From Apoda limacodes (lineage: Eukaryota > Arthropoda > Insecta > Lepidoptera > Limacodidae), in assembly GCA_946406115.1 (NCBI GenBank), contig OX291548.1, positions 7,180,373 through 7,244,372 on the forward strand: a DNA stretch of 64,000 nucleotides, given 5' to 3'. Shown here in pieces: positions 39,901-52,600 of the stretch (position 1 is the first letter of the stretch; the number at the start of each line of letters is the position of its first letter). A program made the position numbers and the translations under genes. The notes below the pieces were generated by a model. The model was given only the letters and a program-made list of their open reading frames with translations, was not told where the DNA came from and searched no databases.

Positions 39901-42900
39901 ATTAAAAATTTAAATTGATTTTCAAAATGTATGATTTTTCATAGTTAATTATCAGCTCAGGTCATAACATTCTAAGAAAAAAAATATATTATAATATGTA
40001 CATTTGAGCCGTCAATTTTTTTTCATGGTATTAGGCACTGACCATTAGTCTATAAACCAAAAGATATACGCTCCGTTTCGTAATTTATGTTCCGTTCTAC
40101 GTTAAAAATTGTTAAAGATTTTCTGTGACATGCAGGTCCAAAAAAAATTGTGCTCCTTAAATAAATCTGCTCATAAGCTGGTTAATTTTTAAATTTATTT
40201 TGGTACAAAAATGGAACAACTCTTTTAGTATATTCTTGCAAAGATTACGAAATACGATGATTATGTGAAGAAGTTCCCTATTGGGTTTTCAGAAAAGGGT
40301 TGTTTTAAGAAATACCTATTGTTCCGCCAGTATTACAATAACCTTATAATACGTAGATTTTCCATTCGGTCAAGACATAATATTTTGTTATATCAGTAGA
40401 TCTACGGAACTGTTTCTTAATATACAATGTAACATTTAGTGTGAATATAATTTTTATTCGACAAAACACTTACTTATGTGTGTACGACATGAATTTGGCC
40501 GGGGAGTTTTTTTTTTTAGATTTTGTCCGACCCTAAGTTTCAGAAATATAAAATGATTGATAGGAACCTTTTTAAGTTAAAACCCAGACCTTATGAGACA
40601 GATGCTGGGTATAGAAGCGTTTTGATGAACCAAAAAGTTACGAGTCCAAAAAACAATTAAGATTTGGCATAGCGGTATAAAGAAGATCCTTCATGAACTT
40701 TGCATCATTCTCGCAACCGGAAGACGACCACAGTTAAACGTTTACTTCTTCTATATGTTTCCATAACGGCTGTCTTGATCCAATGGCTTCCTGCAGCTCA
40801 AATCGGGCCGTTTTTCTATCTACATAGTAGCAGGTCTTCCCGCGCTACGTGTTGCAATCCGTGGTCGCCACTCAAAAACCTTTTTTTACCTAAACCACCA
40901 AGGTGGCAAACAAGCTTACAGTCTGTCTGATAATGTCACGCGGTCACCGTATCCTATGAACACTTGTTTGTATCAAGTAGGACAATACTTGCTCGTTGCC
41001 GACCCTTAAAAAATCTAATCACTTCTTGCTCGAATCCCATACTTTTGTTGCTTACTATTCGAGAAATCTAAGAATTTGTGCAAAGAAACACCTAGCACAT
41101 AATATAGCTCGAAAGCTTGCTGAGGGAGCAGAATCGCGGAAATTAACTAGTTATCTTATGAATATCGTCAACAAATTACGATAAAAAGTAATTCTGTTTT
41201 AATCCTGGCCGATTTCAAGTAAATCCATTTATGGGCTGAATAAAATAAAATGTCTCAATCGATCGGTCACAAGAGCGACTAATTATGTACTACTTAATCA
41301 TGTTCTAACTATACGTATATTTTTTGTGTACACATACCTACATAAAAAAAGTACGCAAATGTCTTAACGATTGGTTTTCGGAAAAATTCCATTTTGTGTT
41401 TTCATGTCGCGTGTCTGTGTAAGTAGTAACGCTATTCGACGAAATATATTATGGGAGGTAGCGTTGCAAATGGCTTGATAATTTAACCGTGTTAGTTATA
41501 GTTTACCTGAGGATAAGAAATCCTACCGTAAGCTGCGTCAGGGGCATGAAAGTGGTAACTTCGTTTCATCAATTCGATACTTTCTTGCTACTACCTCCAC
41601 CGCGGTTGGAGCGACTTAAGCTAACCTAATTTAGACATTGTTGATATTTAACTAGGTAGCTACTTACAAGAACTATACTTTGATGACGTGTATTCACGGG
41701 CACAGGTCGGTGATGTTGTCCTAAGTACATACGGAGTAAAGTATTTTGATCTTCCTTAAATCGATATTGAGATTTTGATGTAAACTTGTTCTAGAGTGTT
41801 AATATGTGAGTGAGTGTGTGTGCGCCCACCTACATAGATGACCTAATTTCGTTTAAATTTTTTTGTTAATTAAACAAAATTAATTAATCTTAGGCTCACT
41901 ATGGACTCCATCTTGAAATGCACATGTAGCTGATTTATCTAAAAGAGTCTGTTTCACTCTACACTTATTAAGGCGCTTGCAGAACTTTATCCCCATTTCT
42001 ACTAAAATTACACTGACTCAAACTGTAATACTACCTCTTTTAGACTACGCCGATGTATGTTACTTGGACGCCAATGAGGAGCTACTAAACAAACTTGAGC
42101 GCCTTCAAAACCAATGTATTCGCTATATATACGGTTTACGTAAATATGACCATATCTCCAATTTCAGAGCTGAACTCAAGTGGCTCCCAATCCGTTTCCG
42201 ACGGAATACTCATACTTTATCCCTTCTTTATAACATTCTCTATAAGACTTGTAGTCCTTTATAATTACGTCAAAAATCTTAAATTTAATTTCATGACTTC
42301 TTTAAATCAACCTGTGAGACCAGTTATTTCACAATTATTGAAAAAACCACGCAACGTTACTGACTTTTTTAATAATTCATTTTCTGTTCAGGCAGCTATT
42401 CAGTGGAATTCTCTTCCGCATACGCTTAGAGGTAGTTCATCGACTGAAATTTTTAAAAAACGCTTAAAACAGCACTATTTGAGGAACACTTGAAAATATA
42501 AAAATTAATTTTATTTCCATCGAACGCTATGTCAATTATTTTATACCTACTTATTTTAATAATAATTTATTTCTTATCTAATACATAATATTTATGTAAT
42601 TATTCGATTTGTATTTGAATGTATGTGTGTATGTAATTATATTGTTATTAAACTTCATATGTTATTAAATTAGTATTTTGTAGATAAAACTTTGTACAAG
42701 CCCTTGCCACCTTTTTTTTGTAAATTTATTCTTTCTCTGGGTTTTCGGGAAGAAATCTCTGGCAGAGATACGAACGCCCTTTGTACTATTTTTCTAGAAT
42801 TATAATTTTTTGTAATATTTGTTTTTTTGAACAATAAAGGATTAAAATAAATAAATAAATATTTAACGTTGTTTTGATTGAGACGTGCGACGAATACTTA

Positions 42901-43652
42901 TTGCCAAATTAAGTATTAATCTATATTGCTAAAGTAACTACTAATTTATATTGCCAAAGTAATTTAATGTATTTCACCTTTGAATACTTTTCGTAATGTT
43001 GACGTACTAAGTATATTTTCAAGTAAGTGTGATGTTTCACCAACAGCATCTTGCAGAAATAAATTATATTGCATTGTAGCTTACTATCAAAGAGCTAACA
43101 GTATTGCATCGTTATCTAACAAGTTATCAAAATTATGTGCGTAAGTAATAAACTTATTCATACGATCCTATCACACAGAGGTCGCAATCGAAACTAGGTA
43201 TGTTCCATTTCTCATGTTTTGTATTTAGTAAGTTTTGTTATAATATCTGTTTGTTTATTTGATATTGATATTCGAGGAATACCTTATTTTGTTCTCAATT
43301 CAATCGAAGCGAACGAAACGTAAACAAATTACTATTTTTTATTATGTACACACTGATTTTCTTTTGTAGGTATACGTATTTTTATTGATGTTAAAATATT
43401 GTGGTAGTAAAATTTTTGACGAATAGACTGTACAGTTTGTATTTTATAATTATATATAATACTGGCCGTCCCTCTGTAACCCGGCGACAGTTTGTTTTTA
43501 CCTTAAGTGCCCGATTTTGGCGCGCACTTAACAGACCGAGATAAAAACTATCCTATCTTGTAAGTTGGATCAAATAACAGATAGTCACGAAATTTGATCA
43601 AAATCGGTTCTGTAGCTTAGGTGTCCATCGCGGACAAACAACTTGACACGTA

Positions 43653-43685
<33 letters not shown>

Positions 43686-46600
43686 CGGTAGTTTATAGCG
43701 TTCGCTCTATTGTAAACATATTAACTCAATGACTCCCTATGTAAAAGCAACGAGAAAATTGTAAACTAAGTATATATAAGTTGACTGTTTGGCCCCTTCA
43801 AGGTCTCGGTTCGTCTCTGCCGTAGGTAAATATGAATTCAGAAACAAACACGTCTGTTTCTGTTATATAAACAGACATTGTAAATTTTGTTTCATGATTT
43901 CATGATTTATTATGAAACAAAATTTATATTATTACAATATATGAAACTTTTGATGGTGTTGTACAAGTTCTAAAAACCTGTTTGTTCTTCAAATTCTGTG
44001 TTGCATTCTTCAAAATAATTACCGAGAAAAAACTAGTCGAGAAAACATTTTTATTGTGACCAATTTGAGTTACTCAGATTTTCAACGTTTCTCGCAGGGA
44101 TACATCCTCGTACTCAGAATGAAAATATCCAATGTCTACGTCCTGGATTTGATATATGCACTTATTTTCATCCAAATCGGTTCATTAGTTAAGTCGTGGA
44201 AATGCAAGGAACTAACAGACAACCAAACTCACTTATATATTCTGTAGCAACGGTTTGTGATCTGTATATATAAAAGGCAACCGTTACTGACTGACTGACT
44301 GATCAACGTACAGCTCCAACCACTGGACGAATCGAGCTGAAATTTGGCACACATATAGCTATTATGATGTAGGCGTGCGCTAAGAAGGATTTTTCACAAC
44401 TCGCCCCTAAAGGGGTGACACGGGTTTTAAAGTTTGTATGGAGCACCGTACGCGATCGCGAGTAAATCCATTAAATAATCTATTAGTTAATTAGTTTTTA
44501 GTAGTTAATAAGTTGATTATTTATTATTTTTGAAAGAGATATAGAGAGACAGAGAGAGAGAGAGACAGAGAAAACGTCAAGTACGAGTGAGTTTTGTTTT
44601 TCTATTATTGAGGAGTTGCCGTAAGAATCCTACGCCGATAACCAAATTTAAGGCGGGCGAGGTCTCTGGCAGAAGCTAGTACAAAATATTTGAGGAAAAC
44701 GTGTAGTTGTATACCTCCTGGCTCCGATGCGGGTGTAGCGAACATTTGGGCCATAGTCCACACGCGGTTCCCAGTGCGGATTGTGGACTTCACATAAGGC
44801 AGCTTTTTTGGCATAAACAGGTTTTTTAACGATATTTTCCTTCAAAGAAAAGCCAGTAGTGTGAATAATCAATGTACATTGAGAAATTACTACAACCATT
44901 GCTACACGCCGTGGCCAGGCACGAACCTCCTGGACTCAGAACGCAAGGTAGAAGGTGAAGGCCGCTATAGGCCACTGTTTCAACAAATTTGTTTTTTTTT
45001 TCTAACTATAACATTAAAACAGGACTTGTATTTTTTTATAGTGTAAGTATAGTATATTGTTTACCAATTGTTCTTTTCAAATGAGTTACTATTGAGTATC
45101 TTGCCGGGTTCTTCTCGGTGGTAATCTACATTGTGAACCGGTTAAAAAAAGTAGCATATAATAATTTTGACGATTTAGAAGTGCTTGTGGAAAACCTAAT
45201 TTGATAAAAAACTGTTTTGACTTTAACAACACCGACCCTTACTTTATAATATTAGTATATTTCTTCTGTGTGTTTTTTAGGGTTGCCTTTAAACTTTTTT
45301 TTAAAAAGACGGTGAGACCTGATTTCTGATTTCGAGACCCAATTCGCGATGACCATGTGGCGAGAACTGAATAAACTTGGCGATGCTCAACTGTGACCCA
45401 CATACTTGACTCAAACTGATAGTAAATGTTCGGTCAGATAAATTGCTACTGCGCACATATTGGTGTTTGACGTCATTCCGTTGTTGCCAGCGCATCGCGT
45501 CTTTGTTATTTGATATCGTTATCGATAATGATAACCGTGAAGGTGTTGTGAAGATTATATTTAATAATATGCTATCTTCGGTTACAGCTATAAGTTTTCT
45601 CTACAAAATAATCCATATCGTATAGAGGCCGGTGATTTTCGTTAAGAAATGAATCACAAATACCTAATACTGAACTTCTAGTGACTTATAGAATCCTTGT
45701 ACATTAATCTTACAAATAGACAAATCTTCATAGAATTAAGGAATTCCGTTGGTAGAGCTCTTACTCGGATTCTAAGGATTGTTGCTGGTTCAAGTCCTGG
45801 CTCGAGGTGAATCTGCTGCACCTTTGATATGAAATTATTTACTTAAATTGATACTATAGACTAGTTAGCACAGGCATAAGGTACATCAAAAGTATTGAAA
45901 CCAATAACAGGCAAAAATCTAGGACAGCTGTTAAAAATGTTAAGAAAAGAAGTCGGAATATATAAATAAAAATCGTAATAAAATGCAATAGTGTGTCAGT
46001 TAAAAGAGTTGAGCTTTGAGAGTGCTTTAAGAGAGCAGTTTCTGATTACTACTCATTATGCTATAGATACCTAGGTACTCCATATAAAACTATTTACTAA
46101 AATTGAAGTTTGTCGAAATACTCAATAGAGAGTAAAATAGTTTTTAAACTTGAGCCAACACTTCCTTTTAAATAAGTTTTCTTTAACCCATGTTTGACTG
46201 GCAGAAAATGCCCTTTGGCATTAAGTTCACCATTTGTACAAGTGTGCAATAGAGGTTGTTAAATAAAGAAATAAAATAAATCACACAGAATATCCAACCC
46301 AAAACACTTTATAACGTTTACGTTGTGTTTTGGAACTAGAGTTTTCATTCTGTTTGCAGGCGTGCGAGCGAGATGCGAGTATCGTACGGAGATGTTATGG
46401 CAGAATCAGATACGTTCGAACACATACTGAGCGTGACGTCACACAACGAAGCTCTACTGGCATACTACTATCTGGATGGGGAGAATAAGGTAAGAGATCT
46501 ATAATAAATACTTAATGAAAAAAAATCTACAAGTAAAAAGAGTAAATCAACAGTATCAATTGGCGGTGCTTGTTGACGACAGGACGTCTTAATCTAAATC

Positions 46601-49600
46601 TAAACGTACGTTTTTCTGTAAACATTTTATTGGCCATTCGAACAAATGGTGTAAATATGAATAATTTTGATTTTTTGGATTTCAACAAACACATATTTTG
46701 AAAATGAGAACAATAAAAATAAACATGAATACTTGATTTGATTTTTTATTTGGAAGATTTTATTTTTTATTACGTTTATAACCTACCTATATCTACAACG
46801 TAGAGCGTAATTTGAAAACAAAAAGATATCTTTTGTTAAAACCTACCTGTTTTTAAGCTTATAATCAATCTAGATTAAGCGCATATGCATTGCAATCAAG
46901 GCTGTATATTGATGTCGTGGTCAAGGTGATTTTCTGAAGTAGGTATTTTATTACTTACCTATTTTATTACAGTACTTTGTTGTGAAAAAATTAAGTATAG
47001 TAATATTCAGCTATTTACATACTTGTTTCTGTTTTCCCATTTAGATTTTATGTTATTAAACTACCGGTTTAGATGTATATAATAAATAGGTGATAGTAAA
47101 AGCCGTTTGTTAACTTGTATTATATGTTTCCGTAGTCTAATAAATAACTATGTCCGACCGTCCATATGACATTTTATTTCAGTCATATTCAAATACCATC
47201 GAAACTGCAGCGCTAAAATTTGATTCACGTATAGAATTATATTTATTGCATTCGACTCCAACGTGGTCAATTTCGGTTAACAACCACATATCCTGAAATG
47301 TACATGAATATATGAATTATGTCACGGGTTTTATTACCCGAAGGGGTTAACTAGTGGGTGGAAATACATCCACATCATAATGTGGGGGGCAGCCTCTCTG
47401 TATCAACTACTTTAGTTCTGCGTGACAATGATTCTGATAGCTGAGTATCTGGACTAAGGTGGCTATATACCAGCTTTATGGTAATAAGCGGTAAAATGAA
47501 AGACCACGGACCGAATAATATACTCCTTTGCTAATTCTAGACAGTCCATAAGTAAGTTAGGATTGGACATGGGGAACTTAAAACTCACGACTTACGAAAG
47601 TAACGAAGAAAAAAGTAAGAAAGTAAACTTATGCTTTCCTAGTACATAAATCTTACAAATACACAGTTCTTTATACAATTAGTAAAGGTAAAATAAATAT
47701 ACATACCCGACTGCGTTTAATGACAATAGATTTGCCAACGATGATGCGCTGGTATTACATTTGCGTAATTATTATTATTTTAATTTACATCAGGAAATGT
47801 CCATATTTGTTAGTAATAATTTGTACTTACTTGTACCTATTACTATTACTTGTAACTATTTTGTAGTATAATTTTGTTTTGAACATCTATATACGAGAAC
47901 ATTTTATTTTAAATGTTTTTGAACACAGCTCCTTAGTACGGTGCTGTGTAACCCTGGCAGATAATGTTTTAACGAGACTGTTGGCGCTGCCACGTACTCG
48001 GCTTATCAGGGAGGCTGTTCTACAGCCATGATGCTGTGAAAATCTTTGATACGTGCTTCTAGGTTCGCTTCTCTGACGCACTACAGTCACGTGGCAGCCC
48101 CATTAGCATCCTGAAAGCATTATTATATTGTACTGTTAGAGCACTATATGCCTTTTGAGTGTAGTGAGCCCACACACTGCATGTATAAAAGGATTGGAAT
48201 ATTCCCTTAATAGCGTAATGAATTTCATGGACAGGCCAAGTGCGAGTCGTACTTGAGTGATGGGGTTCCGTGCACCACAACAATATTAACACTAGTATTG
48301 TCGATTAGTAAAAAATCACATTAGTAAGTTTGTTTAGCAAGTTGATTCTCGTATTTCTTTACAAAGGTTTTTAGTTTACCTGTTTATTGTTTTTAGTTTT
48401 AATTTATAATTAGTATTAAGAGTTGGACCAAGTTTGACTTGTGTACTGTTTTAAAAACAAAGCATGATAAAAAAGCCTTTCTAATATAACCGCAGTTGTT
48501 AAAAAACTGCTCGCCCTTGTTGCCGTAAAACACCTTGGTACAGGAAGCTAAAGGAACTTAACCAAAACGTCAAGATCTAAAAACTTGCAGTTGCAAAAAT
48601 ATAACTGTCTTCGTCAACGCGCATTTATTGTTGTTTGACCACAATAAGCTACTAGCTTATGCGCAATGACATATAAAATACAGGGTTATCAACACTGACA
48701 CTAGGGTTAAAATAGACCTCCGTAAATAAACTCCTTATGATGATCGTAGGTCATTCATTTATTTAGAATGTTGTTAACTGTTCACTCTCACAAAAAAGTT
48801 ACATTTAAAAGAGAATTTAATCTCTTCAGACCATATTAAATACAAGCAACTATACAACACATTTCGATCATAGAATACAAATAATTTTGTTCGGCGCACC
48901 AACGTTAATAAAACTGATCTCGTTAAAACATTGATCCATACAATTTTATTACGGTTTTCTACAAACAAAAATATAAAAATGTTTTAGTTTTAATATAAAA
49001 TGTATCGAGGAATTAATATTATCATGCACACAACTTATGCGTTCATGCTTACTCACTAGTTATAGATAGTTGCTAAGAGCAAAAACTCAAAACCTTTGAA
49101 GTACAAACTGCCTTATCTTTGTCAGGCTACGTACCTTTAATTACCTACGTTAGAACAGTTTACAATTATTTACAACAAGCTCATTGGCTGTGGTTATAGG
49201 ACAGCAGTCGATAAGCCAAGTCAGTGTCCTTATTGGCGTGAAAACACTGACAGTTGAGTGGCCACTAGTTGGGTAACGTCTGCACTAGTCGAGCATGGTA
49301 TATATATTATTGTAAAATTATATCTCCTTGAAATAATTAAAAGATAATTAAATGAGTTCATAAAGATTTAATTTGTTATTAAATTAATTTATTGACACGT
49401 GTGTTAACATTGCTAATTAGTACCAAGTAGCTACACTGCAAGTGCTAGCTTATCTCTCAGTTGCATCCGTACTTCGCTCTATGAGTAATGCTAACCTTTA
49501 ACTCGATGCAACTATGAAATAATTGTTTGTTCGTACGTAAGATAGCGGCATCTTTGTTTACTTACTTCGATACCCTAGAGGTGTTTACTACATTTACTAA

Positions 49601-52600
49601 TTTATTTATTACATGCACGCCAATTGTTTATTGCTTTGGAAAAACCCCTTAATTGATAAAAGTGCATTTCACTCTGTTTATCTGCGTTATTGTATACTAT
49701 GACACGCAAATTACATTATTAAAACAACATACGTTTCTGATTTATCTTTATTTCTGTCATCTTATTTGCTTCTGTCATAACTATGAATAAAGTTATGTAT
49801 TTAAATGAGTTTTATGTCAGGAGTAATAATAAAATTTAGCAATTTCATGTTAGAATTTTTACCTTGTAAATTAAAGCCGCTAAGGACCAAAAGTAATAGT
49901 TTTGTCTTATTTGTGAACTGTACCGCTGTGAAAATGTATATTATATACTTATAATAAAATGTTATTACCTTGCAAATCCGCTGAAAACAATTCAGTAGCA
50001 CTCACGCCCAGAAGTACACCATTCACATGTGTAGGAGTACACCTCCCTCCCTCCCTCGATGCCAACTTCACTATAACATTACACCACTAAATTGCTAGCA
50101 AAACTCGACACGTGTTTCACCTCAACACGAGGCATCTTCAGGGGGCCGTTCAAAAACCGACTGAGTCGAGTAGAGTTATGACTCGAACCGTTCATAAACT
50201 AACTGAGTTCCAACCCTAATCCGTTCAAAAACGCGTAGAGTTGTTACCCTAGGGTTGGCTCAAGTGAACCGTACTCGACGCGGGTTCGTCGGAGTAGGCG
50301 GCCATATTTGATTAAAATGGTCAAAACAATGTTTCCGTATTAAGAAAATTAGTAAATTATTTTGTTGTTTGTTTTTGTATTTAAGTACTTTTCTATGACT
50401 TTTGTATTTGGAGTTTTTTTAGTAATAAAAGATTTTTAAGTATTTCCACACCACTACTAGGGTTCAGTTTTTTCTTAGAATCTTTAGTGCATAACCCTAA
50501 ATGCCTTAAAATAGTTTTAAAATATTGATTTTAGCCGTAAATTTTAGCTGTTTAGAAATACTCCTATTTTCATTTTATTTTCTGGCAACATAAAATCTAA
50601 CATTAAAATAAACCGCGATTCAAGTGTTTAGAATGCAAACACAACGTTACAACTACAAAAAGGTAAACATTGTTAACATACTGATAAATAAATAGTATTA
50701 TAATATACTTAATAATAATGGTAAGTTTTATTAAAATATATGTATGTATAATCAAAACAAAAGAATTCACCAAGTTCCCACCTAGTTTATGAAAACTTAA
50801 TTCAAAACAGCAAGAAGGAAACTATTAGTTTGTTCTCACTCAAAGTCAAAAAAATAGCCTAAAACTTTATTTGAAATAAAGTTTTAGGCTAATAATAAAC
50901 TTTATTTGAAATAAAGTTTTAGGCTATTTTTTTGACTTTGAGTGAGAACAAACTAATAATTTCCTTCTTGCTTTTTTGAATTAAGTTTTCATAAACTAGG
51001 TTGGAACTTGGTGAATTCTTTTGTTTTGATTATACATATTAGTGTTCCATAGGCCTTACAAAGGTATTTCAAATAAAAAAACTGCCCCTACAAGGGCGAA
51101 ATTCCTAAAAGTGGAAACATTGATTAAAACCTGACAGATGTAACTCGGTTAGCCGTTCAAAAACTATAGGGTAGAGTTAGGAACCCGATGACGTCTTTTT
51201 TTACTCAAGTTACTCGTTTTTGAACGCAACCCAGGAGACGCACTCTTTGCCTACAACTCGACTATGAGAACGACGAAGGCGCTGAACCACCTACTATACC
51301 GTGGTGTGGTATGACCATGCCGGAAATCTCCATAACACAACGGGAGGTCCGGCGAGCGTTGCTTTCTCTAGACGTTTATAAATCCAGTACTTACGCGCCT
51401 TTTCGCGCTTTCCTACCATACTAGGCAATTCCCGTCTTCATGGAAGGAGCGTGCGATCAACACACAGTTTTTAAGAAACCTAGAAAAACACGACCTGGTC
51501 AGCGACCGTCAATATGGCTTTTGCCATCTAGTATATCTCACACACCGATGGGCACTAGCCATTGAGAGTCAGAGGTAGGCATTATCATGTAGCCTGGTCA
51601 TAGCGAAAGCGTTCGATCGGGTCTGGCACCGGGGTCTTCTATCGAAGTTGCCATCTTACGGAGTGTCCGAGGGTTTGTGCAAATGGGTGGCTAGCTTTTT
51701 GTCCGCCAGACCACTCTGTCCAATGTCTATGACTGGGGACGGGAAAACTTAGTTCGATTCAACCCTACAAAGACACAAGTCTGCTCGTTCACCGCTAAGA
51801 AAACCCCATTCACTGTGGTCCCACAATTCCAGAACACTCCCCTCTCCATCTCCAAGAGCATTGGGATCCTTGGTGTTAACATCTCCAGCGATGTTCAGTT
51901 CCGAGATCATTTACAAGATAAGGTGAAGCTGGCGTCCAAAAAACTGGTGTGATCAACAAGGCGAAGCAGAACTTCACGTCGGGGCAAAGGTTGCTGCTTT
52001 ACAAGTCGCAAGTTCGTCCCCATATGGAGTACTGCTGCCATCTCTGGGCGGGTGCACCCGGATACCAGCTTGGCCCCTTTGACTCGGTTAACCGACGGGC
52101 TGTAAAAATTGTCGACGATCCCAAACCCACTTGCCGTATCGAGCCCTTAAGTCTGAGGAGAAACTACCGCTTGTACAATAGGATGTGTTCTGAGGAATTT
52201 TTCGAAATGATACCCTACCATCGCACCGCTCGCCATCAGTGGGGAATTCATTCTCACACTTTAGAACCGAAATGGTCGCTTACAGTGATGTTACAGAGAA
52301 ACTTGATCACGCGGTCGCTGGAGGAATAAGCTCCCTGCCAAGGTTTTCTTTAAGGACTGCAGTATGGGGTTCTTCAAGTAAGAAGTTGTTAGATTTCTCA
52401 ACGCTCGGTAACGCGCGAGTGATACCCCTGGTGTTGCAAGCGTCCATAGGCGGACTGTAAGCTAGTTTGCCACCTTAGTGGTTTTAAAAAAAAGCGGGGT
52501 TACCCCAGAGTAAATTACCGTAGGACATCTTACTATAAAAGTAGCTAAAGTAAACTATCCCAGTGCATCTTCGTCCGAGGGTTGACGAATCTTTTTAACA

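Noticed and set aside
45738..45822. tRNA gene
   Set aside because: Box A and B are present but no complete cloverleaf or clean acceptor stem could be drawn; a SINE head explains it.
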